Part shown: positions 54,175 to 64,000 of the stretch, piece by piece
How positions within the stretch are numbered: position 1 is the first letter of the stretch
Layout of the letters: each line of letters opens with the position of its first letter
Assembly (NCBI GenBank): GCA_963383645.1
Contig: OY726565.1
Coordinates: forward strand, 26,560,966 to 26,624,965
Direction: 5' to 3'
Length of the DNA stretch: 64,000 nt
Origin: Muscardinus avellanarius
Taxonomy: Eukaryota > Chordata > Mammalia > Rodentia > Gliridae
Notes under the pieces: generated by a model
The model's input: only the letters and a program-made list of their open reading frames with translations
Told to the model about the DNA's origin: nothing
Database searches by the model: none
Translations under genes and position numbers: made by a program

Positions 54175-56950
54175 CCTTCCCCAGAGTTCTTCCAGGATGA
54201 TGTAATATAATAAATTTAGCAGAAGACAGTATCAGGATGGTGGAAGGCAATTAGAAAACTGAGAGGAAAATAAAACACGGCACCAATTTGTCAACTCATT
54301 ACCTACATTTTTGTTGAGTAGATGATGGTAAGTTAAGAATCAGGTCTGAAAAAGAGCAAAGTCTGAGTCTTTGGCATTAACTTTCCTCAAATGTTCAGGT
54401 ATTAGAATGAATTATAACTGGGCACAGTGTTCCAAATTTATTACTTATTATAAGAACATAGCAGGTAGTAAATTGAACTGAAGAATGAAACTAAGGGAGA
54501 TATCATAGGAAAATAGAGTCTTATAAAATTAAAGATCCTGTTTTTAATATGGATTGTTTAACAGAAGCTTCTTGACTAAGAGCATGGGAGAAAAATCAGG
54601 AAGTCCCTTTGCTTTAGAAATGGTTGTATTCACTGATATGCTTCAACCTGGTTAAAAATCAGCTTAGAAACCTTTGACATAAAGAGATGTCACTATAAAT
54701 TAGCTTCTACAATTTTATCTTAAGTAGAATCATCATAAAATATTTAGTCAAGACACTAAAACTGTCAAAGTAGGTGAATAATTTGAGACTTGGAGTTTAA
54801 AAAAATTTCCAGTTCTTTCATGTTGAGATTTTTTTCCTTGTAAATAAATTTTGATCTGTGAATTTACCAGAACTTGTAATAGTAACAATCAATAGATAAT
54901 TTGTTCACAAATTATAGCTATCACAAAAGTTGGCAGTCATAGATGCTAATTAAATACTTTGATTAGAAACTAAAATCAAAATGCTTTGTCCTATTTTGAT
55001 CTGCCACAAAAAGAGAAGTATCCTCATAATATAGTATTTTTTTCTAAAAATTTTAGGCTGTCTTTCCATGTATTTCTCAATTATATAACACATTTTAGCA
55101 ATTGCCATAATGATATGTCAGATTTCACATGCAAGATTGATTTCAATCTTTTTCATACCTTTATTAGGCAAGGTGAGCAGGGAACAGAGATACTTAGGCC
55201 TAAGCAGGTCTCTGGACAGCACTTTTGTCCTGGCTTCATCCACTGGAGAAGTGGCTGTCTCTCAAGGATGCTCGCTCACCGGCATCTTCCGGGTAGCAGG
55301 TCGTTGTTTTTGTGTTCACTGGCAGTGTGACCTGCAGGGTGTACCACTTAGCTCTGCCTGCCTCAGGATCTTCTTGCCTTGGTGTCTGGTTTCACTGTGC
55401 ATTTCTGACTTTGACACTGGACTTTACTGTTTGCCCTCCATCCAGTGTAACTGCAAGGGCCTTTAGAGCTACTTCTTGCCTTCTGCCTCAGTCTCTGTGC
55501 CATCTGAGCCAGTCCACCTCTGAGCAGCCTTCCACCCTGTGAGGGAGATCAGACATCCAGGCAGGGAGCACGCACGGAAGCCCAGATGATAACTCCAGTG
55601 AATGCACTTTTAGAAAGTGTCATTCAAATTGCTGCAAATGACAACCACCAAAAATACGTGACTATCATCCGTCATTTCCAGGCTGGTGACACTGATTAAA
55701 AAATTACAATTATTATGAAGGCAGATGTGTGAGTTCCTCTTTCTTTTTTAAAACTGAAGTAATAAATTCCCCAGGTATAGACTTCACACAACATCTGTTG
55801 ACTTAATTAGAGAGGGAATGCTTCAAAGATGAATTATTTTCCTGAGCTCTGTTGTCTTTTCAACAGATGATAGGACACTGAAACAATAGGCGGGGAGCAG
55901 CTGTGTGGTGCTCTGAGTGTTGGCTTGCATTTGGCAAAACTCTGACTACAGAGTGAAGCCATTAGAGATGTTGTCACTGAGATTGATGGTGTTGCGTATT
56001 TTGAAATTGTCCTTGACAAATTATATAAAATGTACAGTTCTTCTCCAAAGGCACATCATAAGTTGTCACAAAACACAAGATACACCCTTTCTCAGGACAG
56101 GGTTTTTATTAATTCAGTGAGGCACTTCCAGATTGAATTAAGACAGGTCTCTGAAATAATTCTACTCCTCTGTGTCATTGGAAACAGTTTGCACAGTCCA
56201 GAGAAAGAGAAGCATGAATGAGTGGAGGGGAGCACATTTCAATGAAGTCATCAACTTCTCCTTAGTCAAAGGCCCCCTTTCACACGTGGTGGGGAACAGG
56301 TGTGAGGCTGGCCTTGCAGAAATAGGTCCCCAGGGCTATGAGAATGCTGTGGCTAAAAACCTGGACATAGTATACCAGTTCTGAGCGCCCTAAACTGAAG
56401 AGCACTTGTTCCATGCATAGGAAAGAAACCAGAGGGACATCTGCCTAGATGGATTGGGCAAGTTCTTTACCCCCTGATGACTGATAATTTAAAATATTAT
56501 TTCACATTAAAGCAGGTATATTATGGAGTAATAAAAATTCCCTTGGGTTTTTAAGATACAGAATGAGAATTCAAAACAATTTGTGTTTGCAACAATTGTC
56601 CATCTCTCTATCTACTAGCATAGACATACCTGCCTTTGACTTAAGAATACTTATCTAGGCATTCGAGGTAAAAAAAAAAAAAATAGGCATCAAAGTACAG
56701 TGTCAGACTGGAGGCAGAGGCACAGACTTAGGAAGCTTGGTACAATTCCAGAGACCAATGGAATCCATGTAAAGTTAAGCAAATATGCCAGATCCCTTCT
56801 TCATTCCTTCCCTGTCTCACTTCATAGCTCTAAAGCAGAGAGAATTACTGAGTTTTAGGAGTGATATTTTCTTTAGAACCACTGAGTCTAATTATGTGAC
56901 ATAAAAATTCCACAGGAGTGTTAAGAAGTGGGTTTCATAAAAAAGGAGTG
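54175..56950. other. Unique sequence, no gene recognised
   Basis: Longest repeat-free stretch of the window. 55,150-55,720 is GC-richer and has two overlapping plus-strand frames (54,986-55,330 and 55,110-55,466) without known domains. It could hold conserved noncoding elements. Confidence 0.35.
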
Positions 56951-56955
56951 TTAAG

Positions 56956-57149
56956 AAGCTGGGTGTGGTGCATGCTTGTAATCCCAGCATTTGAGAGGCT
57001 GAGACAGGAGGTTCACGGTTCACAGTCTGGGCTAATTAGTGAGGCCCTTTGCAACTCAGTGAAACCCTGTTTCAAAATTAAAAGGACTAAAAAATAGGTC
57101 TGGAGGTGTAGCTTGGAGGTAAAATGCCCCTAGGTTCCATCCCAGTACC

Positions 57150-57181
<32 letters not shown>
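56956..57181 (+). mobile_element. B1-dID SINE with long poly(A)
   Basis: GCTGGGTGTGGTGCATGCTT to 'ggttccatcccagtaccgca' plus an A31 tail. Flanking GTGTTAAGAAG... and AGTGGGTTTCA words recur on both sides: 'gaagtgggtttca' at 56,924 and 'aagtgggtttca' at 57,180. Confidence 0.92.
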
Positions 57182-57183
<2 letters not shown>

Positions 57184-57612
57184 GGGTTTCAAGTGTCTTC
57201 TGGACTATGCTCAATGACAAGAATGAGAGCTTGGTATGAACACTGGCACCTGGATTCAGATAGTAGGAAGAAAGTTGTCCTTAGAAACCTGTTTATCCTG
57301 ACTTTTCATTCACTGCTCATTTCACGAACATTAGGCAATATTCCTGATTTCAAAGTGGTCAAAAGAAAACTGGCTCTGGAAGTCCAAATGTAATCCAGGG
57401 GCCGGGGGTGGGTGAGGGAGAGCAGATGACATCACAGTAAATTGTGAAATCTAATTCTCTACTGACTGCTTTCTAAGACTGGGGCAGGAAGTTCACTCCA
57501 CTTTAAGGTCCTGGGGCTTGTTTACTCAAGAATATTTCCTCCTTTTTTCCTTATTTCCCTATTCCCAGGTCCTGGTTTGCAGATGGTTCAGACACACACC
57601 ATTATCTTAGGA
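57182..57612. other. No gene recognised
   Basis: Mixed composition, no feature seen. Confidence 0.4.
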
Positions 57613-57616
57613 ATTT

Positions 57617-58550
57617 ATCCAATTCTATTAGTAACTTTTAACTCTGTTTACATTGTCTTTGGATATACAATATTTTCTTTTATTTTTTAGGGAGTTTGTA
57701 TATTCTTCTGTTGCCTGTGCCATTGAAATCATATCCAAGAAATCACTGCCAATTTCAATGTTGTGAGGTTTTATGACCCAGATTTTCTCCTAAAAGTTTA
57801 TAGTCTTAAGATTTATATTTAGGTCTTTTATCTAGTTTGAGTTAATACTTGTATGTGGGATTAGGTAAGGGTCCAATTTTATTCTTTTCCATGTAATTAT
57901 TATTTTTCAACAATATTTAGTTAAAAGAATATTATTTCTACCACCAAATGTTCGTGGAAACCTTGTCAAAAATAACTTGACAATATAGGGAAGAAGTTAG
58001 CTCTAGGCTTGTATTTAACTCCAATGGTCTATATATCTGCCTTTAGAACAGTACTACACTGTTTCAATTATTGTAGCTTTATATGGTTTGAAATCAGAAA
58101 ATATACATCTTCTAGCTTTGTTTTTGCTTCGAGATTGTTTTGGGTATCTAGAGTCCATATTCCATATCAGGATAGATTTTTTTCTGAAAAATAAATATAT
58201 GATGGTTTCACCTAAAAAAAAGAAAAAAATATTCTCTGGTAAGAAAGAAAGCAAAAAGAAATATTGAAATGTTATCTTTAAGTCATCAAAAGCTTGGTAT
58301 CAGACAAATGAAACTGTTATGTGAGATTATCATTTTTAATTTTGGATAAATTGCTATAATACTAGATGTCAACCACTAAGCCAAGCATGGGAGGGAGGGA
58401 TGGGGAGAGAATGGGGTGGGGATCTGGTGGGGGCTGACTGGGCGATGTGTGCATGTATGACTACAAAAGTTTGTATCCCACTATGATGTATGAATACAGT
58501 GCACCAATAAAATAAAAATTAAAAAAAAACATTAAAAAAAAAAAAAAAAA
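57617..58550 (+). mobile_element. Chimeric L1 copy: antisense ancient ORF2 plus 3' module
   Basis: 57,617-58,195 is an ancient L1 ORF2 fragment lying antisense. 58,196-58,230 is A-rich. 58,231-58,525 is the sense 3' module (starts TCTGGTAAGAAAGAAAGC, has the G-rich run 58,388-58,435, ends 'gtgcaccaataaaataaaaa'), followed by poly(A). The complete order and both junctions are shared with 18,780-17,832 on the other strand at roughly 90% or better identity. It is therefore a 5'-truncated member of the same chimeric lineage. Confidence 0.85.
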
Positions 58551-58554
58551 AAGC

Positions 58555-60530
58555 ACTTTGAAGAATCCCCCACTTTGGAGACTTTTTTCTCTGCCAGCAC
58601 TGGTTCCATTTTCTAGAGGATATGGCCAAAGGTATAGGAAACATTGGTTCTGAGTCTGCATAACCCTCTCATGGACTTTGAAAAACTGAAGGCTGTGTGG
58701 CAGTTTTTGGCAGAAAGCCTGGTCATGTTAGTGTGGGAAGGGAGCTGGTTCCCCCTCCCAAGTGACTTCCTCCTCAGAGTGGCCATCTTTCTCCAGCTTC
58801 ACCTTTCTCTCTGTGATAAGTAGAAGGGCAATGAGTGGAGAAGGAAGAGTCTCCCCCCTCTGCCCAGCACCGTGCTGAGGACATGGGAGTTACCTATAGG
58901 CCCCACTTGGGTTCTTCTGAAAAACTCGCTAGGCCCCAGGCAAGCTAAGTCCTGGTTGCCTAGCATTCCTCTTTGATATTCCTCCGTGGTCCCAAACAGA
59001 CCTGTTTCTCCAACAATAATCACTATAATATTCAGAAAAAATATCTCTACTTCATAGAATATGTCTCCATGTATCTTATAAGAAATACCATCTAATTAAA
59101 TTTATGGTCAGTATTGTTAATTCACTATTAAGTTTAAAAGGACTAGAAATCAGAATTCAAAGTGTAGTGGGAACCTCACATTTTTGCTTATTATTCATCT
59201 TTATCAGTATATAGAAAAATATTTTTAAATGATAGCTCTCTATTGTCAGATAATTTCAAGTCAACACTTGAAAGGGGAAAAAAAATCTGATTCAGAGCTA
59301 AAATTAAAAGGAGAAAAAAGAAGGAAAAGCTTCCCTAGTAAAAGCTTCCCCAGTATGCTCCACCCTCCTCTCCCCACGCTTCTACTTTAATTGCAAATGC
59401 TGCTGTGAAAACTATCAATTGCAGACTTGCTTTCTTAATCCAAACCACTTTTGTGTCAAGGGAGGGGAATAAAGTTTAAAACATTTTCTCTAAATCTGAG
59501 GGTCAGGTTTAGGACATTTAAAAATTCACAGTGATTTTAGAGTTGCCCTTAGAAAGACAAATATATGTAACTTGCACAAATTCTAGGCCATTATTTCAAA
59601 GTTATTGAAGCATTTTGATTTTAATTGAGCAATCAATTCCATCTTATCTAGGGTAGAACTTCCATAAATATTTAGTTTATATTTTATATGTTCTTTTCAC
59701 AATGTCCACAACTCTAGTATATCATCACCACCTCTTTCACTGCCATTTTAACTTAAAATTATTAAAAAAGAATATGGTATATACGAAAGCCAAATATATT
59801 TGCTCATTAGCCTTTAAAGTGACAGTGTATCTGGACGTGCCCTCTCAGCAATGTGCCCAAAGTTCTCAGTCCAAAGCCATTTTCTCCATGGAACTAGGAG
59901 GACAATCTTCTTCCTCATACAATAGCAGAGGAAACTGAGTCACCCAAAACTTTTTAAAACAAGGCTAGACAATGAAGGATAAAGAGGAATGTAAAAAATA
60001 CCAGTGGCATTAAGAATTTGGAAAGTTGTTGCTGGGCTTTTTGGATCTCTAAGTAAAGGAACTTGAAAAACTAAAAATAATGATCTGAGCCACAAACTAT
60101 TCAAAGTTGACATCCAATAATTCTAACAACCATATAAAGTAGGCACTATTTTATTCCATTTTACACAGATAGACATTGAGGCACAGCTCCTCCTGCACCC
60201 ACAACCCTGCTCAGCATCCGCAGGCCCAGTCTCATGTAGCATGGAGCCACCATCTGCGGGGGCTAGAGTGCCTTTCTCCAGTGCCCCTCCCCGAGCCAGC
60301 ACCGAAGCTCTCTGAGGAAAGATAGCTGCCTCCATAATGCACCACTCTTGGCTGTTTTAGTATTTCAGGTGGTATTCAACCTTTCCATCTTCAAAAATGG
60401 AAGCAAGAGAGTTAGACTAAGAAAGAAAAAAATTCATTATACAGCTGACATAACTAAGAACCAAGTTATCAATATAAAAAGAGAAAACTCATTTCTATGA
60501 CCAAGGATGCTGGGGGGGAAAAAAAAACTC
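58555..60530. other. Unique sequence, no gene recognised
   Basis: Nothing recognised. The minus-strand frame near 58,800-59,023 and the plus-strand frame at 59,702-59,938 lack known domains. Confidence 0.35.
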
Positions 60531-60533
60531 TTT

Positions 60534-60548
60534 AGAATTGATCAGAGT
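60534..60548 (+). repeat. Target-site duplication, left (60.5-kb L1)
   Basis: AGAATTGATCAGAGT, which recurs with one mismatch at 62,460-62,474. Confidence 0.8.
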
Positions 60549-62459
60549 GTAGGACTTCCAGGAAGATGGCGACCAAGAAAAGCAGTGTTTATGAGTCCTG
60601 CTAAAACTCGATCTCTGTTGCCACAAAATCAACACTTTCATAGCCAGAAAACACCATCAGCAAAGAAATAAAAAAATGTAAACACAAGGGACAGAGCAAA
60701 AAAAAGACTAGAAGAACAACCAGAGATCAGAAATCAAGCCCGCAATGCGGCAGCGGAGCCGCACCGGCACCATCTTCCCTCACAGCACCAGGCTCCAGAG
60801 AGGAAAAGTAGACAAGGAGCTGAACTGAGCAGCTGCAGATCATTTGGGTGCAATTCAGCAGTTCTTTCAGTGCAATGAACATCTAAAACTCCCAGTGGCC
60901 AAGCTCATCATGCCTTCCAGGGATACAGAATGGAGCTCAAAACCAGAAAAGAAATACACCAGCCTCACAGCTAAGGGCATGGCAGCGGTGCCATATTGCC
61001 AGTAGCGACAGTGAGTTCACGGTGCCCCGCCACAGCTCCAGATCCGTGTGCACAATAACTGTGAGTGTAATTGCAGCCCCTAAAAGAGAAATCTCTGTAC
61101 TTCACTCCCAGGGACTTGTGTAGCTTTGATAATCTCCTTGGGTCGGATATTTTGCAGTCCAACCCAGTGAAAGAGTAGCAGTGGCAGAGATATAACACCC
61201 TAGTCACAGCTCCCCATGGGAAAATGCCCAGCTTGGCACCCCCATGGTCTCGTGCAGCCTCAATTAACTTCCTGGGTATGAGACTTTGCGATACAACCCA
61301 GTAAAGGAGTAGTGGCGGCTGAGATTACAACAGACTCGAGATACAGAGCACCCTAAGTGAAGTCGTAGTGACCGAGGGAAGGCACAAACTTCTGAAATCA
61401 TGGGAAAGAGGAACAACAATAGAGCAATGAATGCCCACAACCTCACAACATCAGAACCTGATAACACAGAAATTCAGAGATCTCCAGAAGATCAAATCAG
61501 GAATATAACTATAGAATACAGGACTTTTGAAAAGAATTTAGAGAGAGTCTAAAAGATATAAAGGAAGCAATCATTGGGGTAAAGGCCTCAATTCAAAGTA
61601 TAAACAATTGATTAGACCACATGGAGAATAGAATCTCACTCCTAGAAAATGATCACTCCAAAAACGAAAGCATAATTTCTAATTTAGAAAAAAAAATCAG
61701 ACAGCAGGAATCTGACATTGAAGAAATATGGGCCTATTTTAAGAGCGCTAACCTAAGAATAATCAGAATAGAGGAGGGAAAAGAAGGTGAAACCAAAGGG
61801 ATCAATAATCTCTTCAAATAAATAATAGCAGAAAATTTTCCAAACATAGAGCAAGAGGTCGATACACAGGTCCAGGAAACTTATAGCGAAGCAATTAAGG
61901 TGACCAATCAGAGGGTATGGAATAGGGGAGGATGGAGCCTCTTTAAAACTCAGGGGGTACATAAACAAATGTATCAAAGTTAATCACCAAACAAGCATAG
62001 GATGGATGGAGGGAGGGGGAGGGAATGGGATGGGGAGTGGATGAGGGCTAATTGGATGATGTGTGCTTGTATATACTCTCAAGTCTTGTATTCCAATGTG
62101 ATGTATGATTACAATGCACCAATAAAAAAGAAAAAGAAAAAGAAAAAAGAAAAAAAGAAAAAAACATCCTCCAGTAAGAAAGAAAGCAAAAAGAAATACT
62201 GAACTGATATCTCTAAGTGATCAAAAGTTTGATATCAGAAAAATGAATCTGTTATGTGAGATTATCATTGTTAATTTTGGATAAATTGCTATAATATTAG
62301 ATGTCAACCAGTAAGCCAACAAGGGAAGGAGGGATGGGGAGGGAATGGGGTGGGGATTGGGTAGGGGCTAACTGGGCAATGTGTGCATGTATGTCTACAT
62401 TAGTTTTTATCCCATTATAATGTATTAATACAGTGCACCAATAAAAAAATAAAAAAAAA
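60549..62459 (+). mobile_element. Internally deleted L1 with two tandem 3' ends
   Basis: Starts 'gtaggacttccaggaagatg', apparently the true L1 5' end, then 5'-UTR (to 61,399) and ORF1 from 61,400 to about 61,886. There it jumps inside ORF1 to an L1 3'-UTR (61,887-62,116, ending 'aatgcaccaataaaaaagaa'). After a mixed A/G tract (62,117-62,166) it continues into a second 3' module (62,167-62,440, ending 'gtgcaccaataaaaaaataa') and poly(A). One pair of duplications encloses everything, so the RNA template already held both 3' ends. ORF2 is absent. Confidence 0.85.
61400..61886 (+). pseudogene. L1 ORF1, truncated and broken
   Basis: Begins MGKRNNNRAMNAHN, matching the copy at 19,807. After a stop near 61,551, the coiled-coil and early RRM are readable in the frame 61,621-61,821 ('NLEKKIRQQESDIEEIW', 'ANLRIIRIEEGKEGE'). 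The frame ends at a TAA (61,819-61,821) and the homology itself ends at 'caggaaacttatag'. The RRM end and C-terminal domain are missing. Confidence 0.85.
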
Positions 62460-62474
62460 AGAATTGATCATAGT
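62460..62474 (+). repeat. Target-site duplication, right (60.5-kb L1)
   Basis: AGAATTGATCATAGT directly after the poly(A). Confidence 0.8.
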
Positions 62475-62768
62475 ATGCTGGAAGTATTGGAAAATAAGTG
62501 GATAATCTGCAGGAAAGGAAAAAAATTTCAGCATCAATTATTCAAAATATATAATGGTGTAAGAAGATGTTAGCATCAATTAAAGATGTAACATTTACAC
62601 TGAGCTTTGTTGAAGAACTCTAAGAACTGATGGAAGCAACTGAAAATGCAATACATGCTTTTAAGGAAGAAGAGCAGGGTGGTATATAAAAAGCTTAATA
62701 AAAACAAAAAGGGACTGATAATGAGTTAAGTGCTAAATCAAGTAAAATTGATACATGAGCTTTGGGTC
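62475..62768. other. No gene recognised
   Basis: AT-rich sequence. Confidence 0.4.
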
Positions 62769-62771
62769 ACA

Positions 62772-63217
62772 GTGCTAGATATCTTTTTGTTGCTGTGACA
62801 AAAATACCCTACAAGAACAACTTAGAAGAGGAAATATTTATTTGGCTCATGGTTTCAGAGGTTTAGTCCATTGTTGGCCAGCTCCATGCTCTGGGACTGA
62901 AGTGAGCCAGAAAATCATGGCAGCAGGGCAGAGTGGAGGAAAGCTGCTCATCTCATGGCATCAGGAAGCAGAGAGAGCCAAAAGTAGGGAGTAGGGACAG
63001 AAGGGCTCCCAAGGCCACATTCCCATGACCCACTTCCTCCATCCATGTCCCTGCCTACAGTTAGCACTCAGTAAATTCATTCAAATTATTGGTCCATCAA
63101 TGGACTAGTCCACTGATGAAGCTAGAGCTTTCCTGCCTCAGTTTTTTCACCTCTGCACATTTCTGCATAGCCAACACTTGAGCTTTTGGGGAGACATTCC
63201 AGTCCAAACCGTAACAG
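62772..63217 (-). mobile_element. Solo LTR, ERVL-MaLR type, antisense
   Basis: The plus strand reads 'gttgctgtgacaaaaatacc', 'tttatttggctcatggtttc', 'aatcatggcagcagggcaga' and ends 'cattccagtccaaaccgtaa', the reverse of a MaLR LTR starting TGTTACGGTTTGGACTGGAA. Same class as the LTR at 11.3 kb. No viral genes adjoin it. Confidence 0.75.
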
Positions 63218-63219
63218 TT

Positions 63220-63675
63220 ACCTGAAACCATAATGAATTTTCAGAGCAATTCCAAGCAAAGTTCTCATAAACAGAGTAACACCAAGGAAATAGTGGATTT
63301 AAAAAAAAATTCCTCAGCAAACAGGCTCTGAATGACTATACTTACCAGAACTTTGTAAAAGTGAGAAACAAAGATGAAGAGAAGCCAATGTATATAGAAG
63401 TTTTGGAACATTATCCTAGAAGAGCACAGGATGAATTGCAACAGCATTAGAAAGTGCATACAAAATTTCTAAGTCTAGAAGGAAGAGAATAAAGTATATT
63501 CAAAATTGAAAAACTAAAACAACAGAAAAAAGGAGAAAACTTTCAAGTTTCAACTTTCATATTCCTATGTTTCTTCATAACAAACAAGAATAGGACCCAA
63601 AGTAAAACTATTGAATAAAGAAGAAATAGAAATTAGCATTTGAAACTTTGGGGGGAAAAACCCCAGAAAACAACA
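63220..63675. other. No gene recognised
   Basis: AT-rich sequence without features. Confidence 0.4.
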
Positions 63676-63679
63676 TACA

Positions 63680-64000
63680 GTAATTTCGCCTCACCTATGG
63701 TTTTTCTTTACAGGGCTTTGGTTACTTGTGGTCAATCTTGTCCAAAAATATTAAATGAAAAATCCCATAAATAAACAATTTAGAATTGAAATCTCATGCT
63801 GGCCAATCCATCTCACTCTGGATGTGAATCCCCACTTTGTTCAGTGTATCCATACTGTATATGCTACCTTCTCTTAGTAACTATCTCAGTTATCAGATTA
63901 CAGTTTTGTTATTGGTGTACTTGAGTTGATGTAACCCTTATTTTACTCAATAATGTCGCTAATGTGCAAAAGTATTAATATAGTCAATGTAGCTCTGCCA
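63680..64000 (+). mobile_element. Tigger1-like DNA transposon 5' end, cut by window edge
   Basis: 'acagtaatttcgcctcacct', 'ccaaaaatattaaatgaaaa', 'ccataaataaacaatttaga', 'tcagtgtatccatactgtat' and 'aacccttattttactcaata' follow the Tigger1 5' region in order with about 75% resemblance. The transposase start would lie near 63,950 and is degraded. The element runs off the window. Confidence 0.75.

Noticed and set aside
61870..61900. Splice junction producing the short L1
   Set aside because: The sister copy at 19.33 kb has no GT right after the breakpoint, so a canonical splice donor is not supported.

Overview
The window is nuclear DNA of a rodent, most likely a squirrel (Sciuridae). The main evidence is about forty SINE copies built as a B1-like (7SL-derived) left part fused to an ID-like (tRNA-Ala-derived) right part with an A-rich tail. 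This B1-dID/MEN type of composite is known from squirrels, dormice and relatives. Lone ID elements, a sciurid-looking L1 lineage, MaLR LTRs and Tigger fossils agree with it. Base composition is AT-rich and intergenic or intronic. I see no intact spliced protein-coding gene. Almost every long reading frame here is antisense SINE, L1 or simple repeat.

The one clear gene-derived object is a processed retrocopy of TAF9 at about 34,559-36,042 (+). It has a GC-rich leader, no introns, an AATAAA signal, a short A-rich end and imperfect 21-bp target-site duplications. Its leader contains a relic of the first AK6 coding exon, including the P-loop region, so the source transcript came from the shared AK6/TAF9 promoter. 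Two indels break the TAF9 frame, but the histone-fold part stays open from an upstream ATG.

Layout. 0-3.1 kb: an L1 5'-UTR with tandem units on the minus strand, a Tigger remnant, an ID element and an L1 3' end. 4.4-9 kb: SINEs and a long polypyrimidine tract. 9-17 kb: mostly unique sequence with one MaLR LTR. 17.3-21.1 kb: an ancient minus-strand L1M interrupted by a younger, ORF2-less chimeric L1 (17.8-20.5 kb) with its own duplications. 22.4-32.5 kb: ancient and younger L1 pieces and an MLT1-like LTR. 34.5-37 kb: the TAF9 retrocopy, a SINE beside its 3' end, and an LTR-like block split by another SINE. 37-49 kb: SINE clusters, microsatellites and an ancient L1. 49.9-51.2 kb: a textbook twin-primed L1. 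52-57 kb: SINEs and unique DNA. 57.6-62.5 kb: two L1 chimeras related to the 17.8-kb element. 62.8-64 kb: a MaLR LTR and the 5' end of a Tigger element running off the window.

The most interesting system is the group of ORF2-less chimeric L1 copies (17.8-20.5, 57.6-58.5 and 60.5-62.5 kb). They share a roughly 290-bp 3' module preceded by an internal A-rich tract. Two of them also carry an antisense fragment of an ancient L1 ORF2 with the same junction. They look like non-autonomous (HAL1-like) passengers of L1.
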